From NCBI RefSeq assembly GCF_963665055.1, contig NZ_OY762015.1:620001-684000 (forward strand): a stretch of 64,000 nt of DNA, read 5' to 3'. The notes under the pieces were generated by a model. The model saw only the letters and a program-made list of their open reading frames with translations, ran no database searches and was not told the origin of the DNA. This stretch comes from an uncultured Methanobacterium sp. (GTDB lineage Archaea; Methanobacteriota; Methanobacteria; Methanobacteriales; Methanobacteriaceae). A program made the translations under genes and the position numbers. How positions within the stretch are numbered: the stretch's first letter is position 1; every line of letters begins with the position of its first letter. This document shows positions 1-8,211 of this stretch, one piece after another.

Positions 1-1
1 G

Positions 2-169
2 ACCCGTGATGTTGTAACTGCACTGCCACAGGACCCAATTGAATTAGCTGCACGGAAAATGAGAAAACATAACATATCTTCACTGCCGGTGGTAAATGAT
101 CATGGAAATGTCCTGGGTCTGGTAACCACGGACCACATAAGCACCCTCATTGCAGGGGACAAATATTAA
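2..169 (+). CDS. CBS-domain protein, C-terminal end (partial)
   Basis: This is the 3' end of a gene whose start lies before the window. The 55 visible codons end at TAA 167-169. They read as the last part of a CBS domain: the stretch ISSLPVV followed by DHGNVLGLVTTDHI has the typical beta-alpha-beta pattern in which a residue pair binds an adenosyl ligand. CBS pairs usually sense AMP, ATP or SAM and act as regulatory modules. The rest of the protein and its partner domain cannot be seen, so no specific role is assigned. About 200 bp of AT-rich spacer separates it from nifS. Confidence 0.8.
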   Translation, partial: TRDVVTALPQDPIELAARKMRKHNISSLPVVNDHGNVLGLVTTDHISTLIAGDKY

Positions 170-365
170 ACAGGATAATATTAAGAAATAGCAAATATTA
201 AACAAGATAATATTATGAATTTGCAAATTTTAAACTGGAAAATTCTTAAGGGACAATTATTAAGAATTTTAAGCCCCATATAATTATATTAGAGAAAAAG
301 TTTTAGAATTATTAACTATTAATAAAGGTTATTCAAGTATTAATAAAAAAACTAGGTGATATACA

Positions 366-1532
366 ATGAGTTATATGGATCATTCTGCAACATCACCCGT
401 TAACCCGGAAGTCCTGGAGGCCATGCTACCCTTCTTCACAGAATCATTTGGAAACGCCTCTACATTATACGCTCTGGGAAGGGAAGCCAGAACTGCCATG
501 GAAAACGGCAGAAAACAGGTGGCATCACTCATCGGTGCCCAACCAGAAGAAGTGTACTTCACCAGTGGAGGTACAGAATCAGATAACATAGCAATCAAGG
601 GAACTGCCAGCAGACTTAAAAACAAGGGCAACCACATCATTACCAGTGACATAGAACACCCTGCAGTGGAAGAAACCTGTAAATATTTGGAAAAAAACGG
701 ATACCAAGTTACATACCTCCCGGTGGGAGAAGAAGGCATAGTTAAAGTTTCTGATGTGGAAGCAGCAATCACTGATAAAACCATTTTAATCACAGTGATG
801 CACGCCAACAATGAAATCGGCACTATCCAGCCCATTAAAGAGATCGGGGCCCTGGCCAGGGAAAAAGGAATCTACTTCCACACCGATGCAGTGCAGAGCG
901 TGGGTAAAATACCAATCAACGTGGAAGACATGAATGTGGACATGCTATCCATATCTGCCCACAAACTCTACGGACCCAAAGGAATCGGAGCACTCTACAT
1001 CAAGAAAGGAGTGAGGGTAGATCCATTACTCCACGGTGGAGGTCACGAGAGGGGGATGCGTCCGGGAACTGAGAACGTACCTGGAATCGTGGGACTGGGT
1101 AAGGCCTGCCAGATTGCCGAAGAAAACCTGGAGAAAAATATGGAATATGTCTCCTCACTCCGGGACCGGTTAATAAAAGGAGTCCTGGAGACCATTGAAC
1201 AATCCTACCTCAATGGACACCCCACCAAAAGACTCCCCAACAATGCCAACTTCCGTTTCAGTAGTATAGAAGGAGAATCACTGGTACTGCAACTGGATGC
1301 CAAGGGAATCAACGCTTCCACAGGTTCTGCATGCTCCTCCAAAAAATTGGAACCATCCCATGTCCTGATGGCCATAGGACTAAAGGAAGTTGATGCACAC
1401 GGATCACTACGCATAAGCCTGGGCACTGAAAACACTACCGAAGATATAGATTACACTATTACTTCAATTGGCGAAGTAGTTGAAAGATTAAGAAGTATGT
1501 CTCCACTTTGGTGTCCAGCCAAAGAAGAATAA
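366..1532 (+). CDS. nifS: Cysteine desulfurase (NifS/IscS class)
   Basis: This PLP enzyme removes sulfur from L-cysteine as a persulfide, giving alanine, and hands it to a scaffold such as NifU. At 388 aa it has the usual family length. The PLP lysine is K200 in SAHKLYGPKG, and the persulfide cysteine is C323 in STGSACSSKK. The short SSGS-type loop suggests a NifS/IscS (group I) enzyme. GTESDN and HANNEIGT are further family motifs. The start ATG 366 is preceded by AGGTGAT at 354-360. nifU follows after 44 bp, consistent with co-transcription for Fe-S assembly. Many methanogens lack this enzyme and use sulfide directly, so two copies within 4 kb stand out. The family is certain; the in vivo acceptor is inferred. 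Confidence 0.95.
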   Translation: MSYMDHSATSPVNPEVLEAMLPFFTESFGNASTLYALGREARTAMENGRKQVASLIGAQPEEVYFTSGGTESDNIAIKGTASRLKNKGNHIITSDIEHPAVEETCKYLEKNGYQVTYLPVGEEGIVKVSDVEAAITDKTILITVMHANNEIGTIQPIKEIGALAREKGIYFHTDAVQSVGKIPINVEDMNVDMLSISAHKLYGPKGIGALYIKKGVRVDPLLHGGGHERGMRPGTENVPGIVGLGKACQIAEENLEKNMEYVSSLRDRLIKGVLETIEQSYLNGHPTKRLPNNANFRFSSIEGESLVLQLDAKGINASTGSACSSKKLEPSHVLMAIGLKEVDAHGSLRISLGTENTTEDIDYTITSIGEVVERLRSMSPLWCPAKEE

Positions 1533-1576
1533 TAATTAAAGAGGCTTAATAATAAAAAATTAGCAGGTGATGGAAT

Positions 1577-1975
1577 ATGTACAGTGAAAAAGTAATGGAC
1601 CATTTCTCCAACCCCCGTAATGTGGGTGAAATACCAGATGCCAGTGGTGTGGGAACCGAAGGAAACCCAGTGTGTGGGGACCTGATGACCATCTACATCA
1701 CGGTAGAAGATGATGTTATAACCGATATAAAATTCAAAACATTCGGTTGCGGAGCAGCAATAGCCACCAGCAGCATGATCACTGAGATGGCAATTGGAAA
1801 AACATTAGACGAAGCATTGAAGATCACCAGGGATGATGTGGCCGAAGAACTGGAAGGATTACCTCCAGTGAAAATGCATTGCTCTAACCTGGCAGCAGAT
1901 GCACTAAGAGCAGCTATTGAAGACTACAAAAAGAAACAGGCCGGAGAATCTTCTGAGGATGAAACCTCAGAATAA
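1577..1975 (+). CDS. nifU: Fe-S cluster scaffold, NifU N-domain/IscU type
   Basis: This 132-aa scaffold assembles [2Fe-2S]/[4Fe-4S] clusters from persulfide sulfur supplied by NifS and passes them to apoproteins. The three ligand cysteines are C33 (PVCGD), C58 (FGCGAA) and C102 (MHCSNLA), with the conserved D35 that makes clusters labile. The protein stops after the IscU-like domain. It therefore lacks the central ferredoxin-like and C-terminal Nfu domains of full azotobacter NifU, and its tail is charged and probably disordered. The start at 1577 is preceded by AGGTGATGG. It lies directly downstream of nifS and, farther away, of the anf nitrogenase genes. Supply to the nitrogenase is possible but not shown. 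Confidence 0.95.
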   Translation: MYSEKVMDHFSNPRNVGEIPDASGVGTEGNPVCGDLMTIYITVEDDVITDIKFKTFGCGAAIATSSMITEMAIGKTLDEALKITRDDVAEELEGLPPVKMHCSNLAADALRAAIEDYKKKQAGESSEDETSE

Positions 1976-1979
1976 CATC

Positions 1980-1987
1980 TTTTTTTT
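1980..1987 (+). terminator. T-tract terminator after nifSU
   Basis: A run of eight T on the coding strand begins seven bases after the nifU stop, followed by an A-run. Archaeal transcription commonly ends at such T-tracts without a strong hairpin. It would close the nifS-nifU unit before the fusion gene. Confidence 0.5.
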
Positions 1988-2057
1988 AAAAAAACATACA
2001 AACTATAACTCTAGTATGCTCTAAAAAAGGTTTGAATAACCCTAACCTCGCTTTTTT

Positions 2058-4136
2058 ATGACTAAATACTCACCTAACCACAACTGGTATCGGGTTTACC
2101 TGGACCATGCAGCCACATCTTCCCTAGACCCCGAGGTGTGGGAAGCAATGGAACCCTATTTTACAGACTACTTTGGCAATCCATCCACCATCTACTTGCT
2201 GGGTCGTCAGGCTAAAAAAGCCACTGAAAATGCCCGCAAACAGGTCGCATCACTCATAGGTGCCAGTCCAGATGAAATTTACTTCACCAGTGGAGGTACA
2301 GAATCAGACAACCTGGCCATACAAGGAACTGTAAATCGTTTTAAAATTGCAAATCGATTGAAAAACAGTGGAAATCATATAATAACTTCATCCATTGAAC
2401 ATCCAGCTGTTCTTGAGACCTGTAAACACCTGGAACAGGAAGGATTCAGGGTTACTTTTTTACCAGTTGATGGTGAGGGTATTGTTGATGTAGCTGATGT
2501 GGAAAATGCCATCACTGATCAAACCATTTTAATCACGATTATGCACGCCAACAATGAAATTGGCACAATTCAACCAATTAGACGTATTGGGGAGATAGCT
2601 CGTGATAAAGGTATTGTTTTCCACACCGATGCAGTGCAGAGTGTGGGTAAAATACCGGTAAATGTGGAAGACCTGAATGTTGATTTATTATCCATTTCTG
2701 CCCACAAACTATACGGCCCAAAAGGAGCCGGAGCCCTGTACATCCGTAAAGGAATAAAACTGGAACCATTATTCCACGGTGGAGGTCATGAAAAGGGTAT
2801 GCGCCCTGGTACTGAGAATGTTCCCGGAATTGTGGGGCTGGGTAAAGCCTGCCAGATTGCAGAAGAAGACATGGAACAGAACAGGGAGTATACCACTCAA
2901 TTAAGGGACAAACTCATCAGGGAAGTCTTGGAAGGAATTGAAGAAGTACATTTAAACGGTCACCTCCATAAAAGATTACCTGGTAATGCACATTTCAGTT
3001 TCAAAGGTGTCAGGGGAGAACCTTTAACTTTCCTCCTGGATAGTAAAGGAGTGGATGCTTCAACCGGATCAGCGTGCTCAACCAAGAAGGTGGAACCCTC
3101 CCATGTTCTATTGGCCATAGGGCTGGATGATGAGGATGCCAATGGTTCCCTCAGGGTAACCTTGGGGAAAGAGAATACCTTTGAAGATGTTGATCTGGCA
3201 GTTGAAGCAATTAAAAATGCGGTTGAAACCCTGAGAACACCATCTAGTGTTAAGGGAATGACTGAAATTGTTCCTATAGAACGTTATAATGGCCTATCTG
3301 CAAATGGACTCTCCTCAGTTGAACTTTCATATGATAAAACTATTAATCCAGTGGTGTTTAAAGGGGGAAAATCCACATCTGAAAATGAAATTTTATCACT
3401 TAAAAACGATGTTTATCCTCAAAAACCGGGTTTAACTACTGGGGATGATGAAATTGTTATTGATGAACAGGTGAATCTGATCATCAACGAAAAATTCTCA
3501 CGAAGTTTTTCCATAAGTCCCGAGTCCCTGGAAGACTTTGCCACGGGTTACATTCTGGGCGAAGGATTGGTGGCCAGTGTTGATGGTATCCGGAACATTG
3601 AAATTGAGGGTCTGAATATTAACGTGGAAATCGACCTTACTGATTTTGATATCAAGGACCTGGTGGTGGGGTCGGACTGTTTTGGAGGATGGAGGCGGAA
3701 AATAGAAACCATAAACCGGGTGGATTCAGAATTTGTTGTTTCCAAAGATGATATTTTCAGGGCCATAGATAAATTAAGGGATGAAGCCAGGGTATGGCAG
3801 AACACTGGAGGGACTCATGTAGCGGGATTGGTTTACCAGGATAAATTCATCACCCGTGAAGATGTCAGCCGCCACGTGGCAGCTGATAAAGTTATTGGAG
3901 CAGCTGCAAAAGATAATGTTGACTTTTCACAGTCATTCATGGTTTACAGTGGCCGTATGCCGGCGGACATGATGATAAAGTTGGCCCGGGTTGGAGTTCC
4001 TGTAATTGCATCCAATGCCGCACCAACATCGTCTGGTTACTCTGTGGCCTTCAAGGCAGGGATAACCATGATAGGATTTTTAAGAGGGAATAGGTTTAAT
4101 ATTTACACCAATCCTCAGAGAATATCGATGAAATAA
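2058..4136 (+). CDS. Natural fusion: cysteine desulfurase (NifS) + FdhD sulfurtransferase
   Basis: This is a 692-aa two-domain protein. Residues 13-395 are a complete NifS, with PLP lysine K217 (SAHKLYGPKG) and persulfide cysteine C340 (STGSACSTKK), closely similar to the nifS product at 366. Residues about 430-692 are a complete FdhD: TGGTHVAGL, REDVSRHVAADKVIG, YSGRMPADM, NAAPTSSGYSVAFKAGITMIGFLRG. FdhD takes sulfur from a cysteine desulfurase and sulfurates the Mo/W-bis-MGD cofactor of formate dehydrogenase; here donor and acceptor share one chain. A linker of about 35 residues joins them. The usual FdhD CxxC is reduced to one cysteine (C541, SDCFGG). No ribosome-binding site precedes ATG 2058, and the N-terminus runs about 12 residues longer than the nifS paralog. 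No formate dehydrogenase gene lies in the window. Confidence 0.93.
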   Translation: MTKYSPNHNWYRVYLDHAATSSLDPEVWEAMEPYFTDYFGNPSTIYLLGRQAKKATENARKQVASLIGASPDEIYFTSGGTESDNLAIQGTVNRFKIANRLKNSGNHIITSSIEHPAVLETCKHLEQEGFRVTFLPVDGEGIVDVADVENAITDQTILITIMHANNEIGTIQPIRRIGEIARDKGIVFHTDAVQSVGKIPVNVEDLNVDLLSISAHKLYGPKGAGALYIRKGIKLEPLFHGGGHEKGMRPGTENVPGIVGLGKACQIAEEDMEQNREYTTQLRDKLIREVLEGIEEVHLNGHLHKRLPGNAHFSFKGVRGEPLTFLLDSKGVDASTGSACSTKKVEPSHVLLAIGLDDEDANGSLRVTLGKENTFEDVDLAVEAIKNAVETLRTPSSVKGMTEIVPIERYNGLSANGLSSVELSYDKTINPVVFKGGKSTSENEILSLKNDVYPQKPGLTTGDDEIVIDEQVNLIINEKFSRSFSISPESLEDFATGYILGEGLVASVDGIRNIEIEGLNINVEIDLTDFDIKDLVVGSDCFGGWRRKIETINRVDSEFVVSKDDIFRAIDKLRDEARVWQNTGGTHVAGLVYQDKFITREDVSRHVAADKVIGAAAKDNVDFSQSFMVYSGRMPADMMIKLARVGVPVIASNAAPTSSGYSVAFKAGITMIGFLRGNRFNIYTNPQRISMK

Positions 4137-4393
4137 GTCTATTTTTTGAAAATCGCCTTAATCATAGTTTAAACATTGAAAAAATTATTATCAATTATAA
4201 CGATATTGTTTTACAAACAGTTCGTTTTATATATGATGTATTTCGTATATTAATTATCAAATTCATGATTCCCTATTTTGGGTTTTAGTGGAGACAGCTG
4301 TAAACTGATGGAACGCATCGAAATAATGATAATTTCACGGAAACCAGAATATAATGGAAGAAAACCAATGATAAAAATTAGGTGGTGATTTTT

Positions 4394-4663
4394 ATGGATC
4401 CAAACCAGGAAAATGCAATAGTAATATTGAAAGCAATGGTGGAATCAAGTCGATGGCGTGGTAGTGGTGATGTCATAAAAAGGATAACTGGCCTTAGTTT
4501 TGATGAAATTAACGAAGCAGTCCCATGTCTGGAAGAAATGGGATTAGTTAAAACTCTGGATGTTAAAAGTAGAGTTAGGTATGAATTTTATAATGTAAGT
4601 CTGAAACCATCTGCCTGCCAGTACTATAACGAAAACTTTGGAAAGATAAAATCCATTGAATAA
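4394..4663 (+). CDS. Small winged-helix-like protein (hypothetical)
   Basis: An 89-aa soluble protein starts at ATG 4394, chosen because GGTGGTGA at 4381-4388 sits six bases upstream (an in-frame GTG at 4382 lies inside that site). The pattern of three helices followed by a hairpin suggests a winged helix-turn-helix: a helix at residues 4-18, DVIKRITGLSFDEINEAVPCLEEMGLV as the recognition unit, and a wing from SRVRYEFYNVS. The phrase 'LEEMGLVKTLDV' is typical of archaeal DNA-binding or regulatory wHTH proteins. Its neighbours give no clear target. The FdhD fusion upstream is on the same strand but separated by 257 bp of AT-rich DNA that probably carries its promoter. The DNA-binding role is inferred. 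Confidence 0.7.
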   Translation: MDPNQENAIVILKAMVESSRWRGSGDVIKRITGLSFDEINEAVPCLEEMGLVKTLDVKSRVRYEFYNVSLKPSACQYYNENFGKIKSIE

Positions 4664-4865
4664 ACAAATCCATTGAATTGATACTATTGAATATATTAAT
4701 ACCTTCTTTTTTCCTTCTTTATTTTTGAATTTGATTAATAATACTAAATTCACCCATTTAATTCCTTAATCTTAAAGATATTTTTAATAATCCGTAATTT
4801 CTTGTTATGATGCTATATAAACTTCAATTTATATTAAAAATATAATTTAATTAAAATAAAACTAT

Positions 4866-5405
4866 TTATTCGTTGAATAATTCACTTTCATCTGCCTGAT
4901 TTTCTTTAGCTGTCAAATCTTCCGGTTTTAAACAATAAACGCTAACTCCCTTCCCATCAAATGAGGACCGGTAATTTTCAACAAGCTTGCTGTTAACTGG
5001 TTTTTGGTAATAACCCGGAGTGTATTTTTCCATCAGTTTATTTAATACTAAAACCTTTTTTTCAAAATCAACAACCTTCTCAACCTTTCCAAAGAGCATA
5101 ACGCTCATGTATGAAGTATCAGCATGGCAGGGCACTGGATCAGTCACTGTTCTATATTCTACATACACTGTGAAACAGACTGGTGGTTCTTCTGAAAGTA
5201 TGTTTTCCTTTTTTCCAGAACCCATTCCATGGAAAAATATGGAATTATCATACCATACGAAATTCACAGGAACGGCATATGGAAAATCAATACCATTCAT
5301 TCCAACACCATTCATTCCAATTACACCAATCCGGGTCTCCTTGAGAAAATTATCGATTTTATCTTTATCCTTGCAATCTCTTGCTATATAGCGAATTTGG
5401 TTCAT
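4866..5405 (-). CDS. PPOX-type flavin-binding protein (NimA-like)
   Basis: This 179-aa soluble protein has the split-barrel fold of the pyridoxamine 5'-phosphate oxidase superfamily, NimA-like branch. Supporting stretches are the N-terminal helix plus FLKETRIGVIGMNG, PYAVPVNFVWYDNSIFFHGMGSGKKENIL (FMN-binding strand and loop), the SYMSVMLFGKVEKV strand and a C-terminal helix. Such proteins bind FMN or F420 and reduce small molecules; some confer nitroimidazole resistance. The substrate here is unknown. An insertion repeating MNG-VGMNG near residue 30 may be a small local duplication. The gene follows the amidotransferase gene by 41 bp on the same strand, so they are probably one operon. Confidence 0.85.
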   Translation of the reverse strand: MNQIRYIARDCKDKDKIDNFLKETRIGVIGMNGVGMNGIDFPYAVPVNFVWYDNSIFFHGMGSGKKENILSEEPPVCFTVYVEYRTVTDPVPCHADTSYMSVMLFGKVEKVVDFEKKVLVLNKLMEKYTPGYYQKPVNSKLVENYRSSFDGKGVSVYCLKPEDLTAKENQADESELFNE

Positions 5406-5446
5406 AAATTAACACTTACTTTTTTTTAAGACTTTCACTTTTTATT

Positions 5447-6160
5447 CTATTCTTTCCATATCTCATATTCTTGTTTTAAATGTGTGAGGAACATGGACAT
5501 CCACTGGTTATCCTGTTTAATGTATTCTGGATGGGAGAGGATTTCTTCTGGTGTTTGAACAAAGTCATCCGGTATCATCTCATCTTTACAGTGTTCCACC
5601 AGGTTTTCAATGGTTTCTTGAGTGGACTCCAGATGAAACTGAAATCCGAATACTCGCTCTTTATACTGGAAAGCCTGGTGGGTGCAGGCATCATTTTCTG
5701 CCAGGAGAATAGCATTTTCAGGTAAACTGCTGAATGTGTCCCCGTGCCAGTGGAAAACCATAGGTTCCTCAGGGAAAAATGAAAAAAGGGGTGAAGATTT
5801 CGCATATTTGCTTAAATTCACTGGAAACCATCCAATTTCTTTATGAGGGTTTCCAGTTACTTTACCTCCAAGTGCATCGGCAATTAACTGGGCTCCGAGG
5901 CATATGCCTATCACCACCTTTCCAGAGTCAACAGCTTCACGAATGAATATTTTTTCCGGGGCAAGCCAGGGATAGTTTTCTTCATCGTAGATGTTCATGG
6001 GTCCACCCATAACCACCAACCAATCATAATCATCATGTTTTGGAAGTTCAGGGCTATTATAAAGGTGGGTGCCAGTTACATAGCAATTCTCTTCATATGC
6101 CCAGGTAAGAATGCTCCCTAAATTTTCAAAGGGCACGTGTTGTAGGTAGTGGATTCTCAT
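5447..6160 (-). CDS. Class I glutamine amidotransferase (GuaA-N-like)
   Basis: A 237-aa stand-alone glutaminase domain. The nucleophile is in VIGICLGAQLIADALGG (Cys in GICLG), the catalytic His-Glu pair in FQFHLEST, and the oxyanion region is MGGPMNIYD. It resembles GMP synthase-like amidotransferases (the YfeJ group) rather than the 190-aa archaeal GuaAa subunit, being longer and lacking a neighbouring synthetase subunit. The acceptor of the ammonia or the real substrate is unknown; some relatives are gamma-glutamyl hydrolases. It is the first gene of a likely two-gene operon with the PPOX protein. Confidence 0.88.
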   Translation of the reverse strand: MRIHYLQHVPFENLGSILTWAYEENCYVTGTHLYNSPELPKHDDYDWLVVMGGPMNIYDEENYPWLAPEKIFIREAVDSGKVVIGICLGAQLIADALGGKVTGNPHKEIGWFPVNLSKYAKSSPLFSFFPEEPMVFHWHGDTFSSLPENAILLAENDACTHQAFQYKERVFGFQFHLESTQETIENLVEHCKDEMIPDDFVQTPEEILSHPEYIKQDNQWMSMFLTHLKQEYEIWKE

Positions 6161-6442
6161 TTTTACCTCGTAATTACCTTTTTTGGTCTCTTGCTTTTTT
6201 TTTTAAATGATTTCTAAAAGATTACTGTGATTTCTAAAGAAAAATTTAGGGATATTTTTATCATTTGACTGTCTTTATTCATTTAGCTATCCCAATCCTT
6301 AGACTCTCTTAATCCTTAGACTATCCTTATTCTTTAGATTATTTTTATCCATTTTTTTTATTTCTTTTTGGATAAATTTTATTGGTTTTAGGATATTTTA
6401 TCCTTCATTTTTTGGGGGTAAGTCAAGTTTCGCCTCCAGATA

Positions 6443-7831
6443 TTACCATACATTTAAAATCCATTCTTTATTCTTTTTATATTCCATATCAGTGAAGAGC
6501 ACATTGGCAATTTCTTCAGCAAGCCAGATTGCTCCGGCATAGCCCATGACTGGGTGCCTATAATAACCTGCACGGTCATAAACAGGGAACCCCACACGTA
6601 GCATTGGAATGTCATTGTCAATTGAGATAAAACGACCCTTGGAATGACCAATTATCAGGTCCAAGTGGATATCTTCATTCTTAATTTTGTTTTCCAGAAC
6701 CCAAAAATCTGCATTCTGGACAATCTCCATATCATATTCAACTTTTTCCTTAAGATCTTTAATACGGGGATCTTTTAAGTATTCAATATTATCATCACCC
6801 AGTAGGAGAATTAAAGGTTTCATTTCTAGATCCAGGCAGAACTCTGCCAGCCCAATTACCAGATCAGGGTTTCCATAGATAGCCACCTTTTTATCGGCGA
6901 AAAACATATGTACAAGGTCGGTTAATGCATCAATGGCAATTCCCCGCTCCCGTACCAGGGATTCAGGGATTGGCTTTCCTGTCATTTTCCTTAAATTTTC
7001 TAAAAAGGTATCAGTATTACGGATACCAATGGGTGATGGTCCAATCACTGCAGGAACATTGAACTTTTTCTCTAAGTACTCGGCTGCCTGACCACCCTCA
7101 TAGCGGTTGAGGGAAATGCTACCCACTGCATTGGCTGTACTTTTTAGATCCTCAATGGTTGTATTTCCATAGGAAACTGCCTCCCCATCAGGCATCAGTG
7201 GGGAGTCAAAGCTCTCTATTTCAAACAGGACAGTGGCATCCACTTCCATCTCTTTAAGTAAATGTTTAAGTGCAGTTACATCTCCCGGATTTACCCAGCC
7301 GGTGATTAAATTTATTTTTCCATTTGATTTATCCAGTTCTGCGAATTTACTTACGAATTCCTTCACTGCAACATCATACCCATGTATCATACTCCCCTTG
7401 AAACTGGGGGTGTGTATGGGGATCAGGTGAACTTCCCGATCTGCATATTTCTCCTTCAGGAGACCTTCATTGAGCTTCCGGGCTACTCCGTCAATATCAT
7501 CACCAATGATCTCAGTTGAACATGTTGATATTATGGGAACCACCTTAACATCAGGATACCTCATTAAAAGTATATCCACGGCCTGTTCAACACGATGCAT
7601 TCCTCCGAGGACTGCGGAGTCTTCGTGCAGGGATGATGATGCCATGAGAAAGTTATCCTTAAAGTGCTGGGCAAACAGTAGTCGCACGAACATAACACAG
7701 CCCTGTCCACCGTGAACTATGCCAATACAGTCTTTTATTCCTATACTGGCGTATTGGGCTCCAGCAGGCTGGCAGGTAAATATGGGATTTATAATACCGT
7801 TACGCTCTTTTTTATCCAATTCTAAAGACAT
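6443..7831 (-). CDS. anfK: Fe-only nitrogenase, beta subunit
   Basis: This is the beta subunit of the dinitrogenase component, 462 aa. It holds half of each P-cluster through C20 (FTCQPAGAQYA), C45 (GGQGCVMFVR) and C104 (ISTCSTEIIGDD). The absence of the about 50-residue N-terminal extension found in NifK matches the V- and Fe-only classes. Assignment to the Fe-only class rests mainly on the partner AnfD. It is the last gene of the anfD-anfG-anfK order, 14 bp after anfG. Downstream is a T-rich spacer (6161-6442) with repeated ATCCTTAGACT-like words and no gene. Together with AnfD, AnfG and a reductase encoded elsewhere it would reduce N2 with the highest H2 by-production of the three nitrogenase types. 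Confidence 0.95.
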   Translation of the reverse strand: MSLELDKKERNGIINPIFTCQPAGAQYASIGIKDCIGIVHGGQGCVMFVRLLFAQHFKDNFLMASSSLHEDSAVLGGMHRVEQAVDILLMRYPDVKVVPIISTCSTEIIGDDIDGVARKLNEGLLKEKYADREVHLIPIHTPSFKGSMIHGYDVAVKEFVSKFAELDKSNGKINLITGWVNPGDVTALKHLLKEMEVDATVLFEIESFDSPLMPDGEAVSYGNTTIEDLKSTANAVGSISLNRYEGGQAAEYLEKKFNVPAVIGPSPIGIRNTDTFLENLRKMTGKPIPESLVRERGIAIDALTDLVHMFFADKKVAIYGNPDLVIGLAEFCLDLEMKPLILLLGDDNIEYLKDPRIKDLKEKVEYDMEIVQNADFWVLENKIKNEDIHLDLIIGHSKGRFISIDNDIPMLRVGFPVYDRAGYYRHPVMGYAGAIWLAEEIANVLFTDMEYKKNKEWILNVW

Positions 7832-7845
7832 TAATAGTACACCTC

Positions 7846-8211
7846 TTAATACTGCGGGCTGGTAAGTTCCTTATTAAGGGACCCTGTAATTGTTAAGTAG
7901 TCAATACGTTCTTTGAGACCTTTCATTAGGATTTTAATTTCGCTTTTTTCCATTTCCAAAATCCAGGGATAGTTATTTGTGAAGTCCTGGGCCAGGATCA
8001 TGGCTTCTGCCCAGTAACATTTATCTGCAGGAGTTTCTATTATAACTGTTTCACCGCAAAGGATCTGGGTGGTTTTACTGAGAACACCCTGGTTTTGCTT
8101 TTCCCGATCCCATGCACGGGAGTTAAACTGCCACAGGCACCATTTCATAATATAATCAACCAGCTCTTCTATCTGATCTTCTAGGGGCTGTTTTTCTTTG
8201 ATATCGTCCAT
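7846..8211 (-). CDS. anfG: Fe-only nitrogenase, delta subunit
   Basis: A 121-aa delta subunit found only in V- and Fe-only nitrogenases; its presence alone rules out the Mo enzyme. The family signature WQFNSRAWDREKQNQG is present, followed by the helical region with TPADKCYWAEAMILAQDF. The protein binds the alpha subunit and is needed for an active alpha2beta2delta2 (D2G2K2) complex. Its ATG at 8211 directly abuts the anfD stop (8212), so translation is probably coupled. The gene order D-G-K is the standard alternative-nitrogenase order. Confidence 0.96.
   Translation of the reverse strand: MDDIKEKQPLEDQIEELVDYIMKWCLWQFNSRAWDREKQNQGVLSKTTQILCGETVIIETPADKCYWAEAMILAQDFTNNYPWILEMEKSEIKILMKGLKERIDYLTITGSLNKELTSPQY

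Noticed and set aside
366..1975. nifS-nifU as dedicated nitrogenase genes
   Set aside because: They lie 4.5 kb from anf on the opposite strand with no shared operator. A general Fe-S assembly role is equally likely, so no direct link is claimed.
5447..6160. GMP synthase subunit A (guaAa)
   Set aside because: The protein is longer than the archaeal glutaminase subunit and is not near a synthetase subunit gene. The general amidotransferase call is safer.
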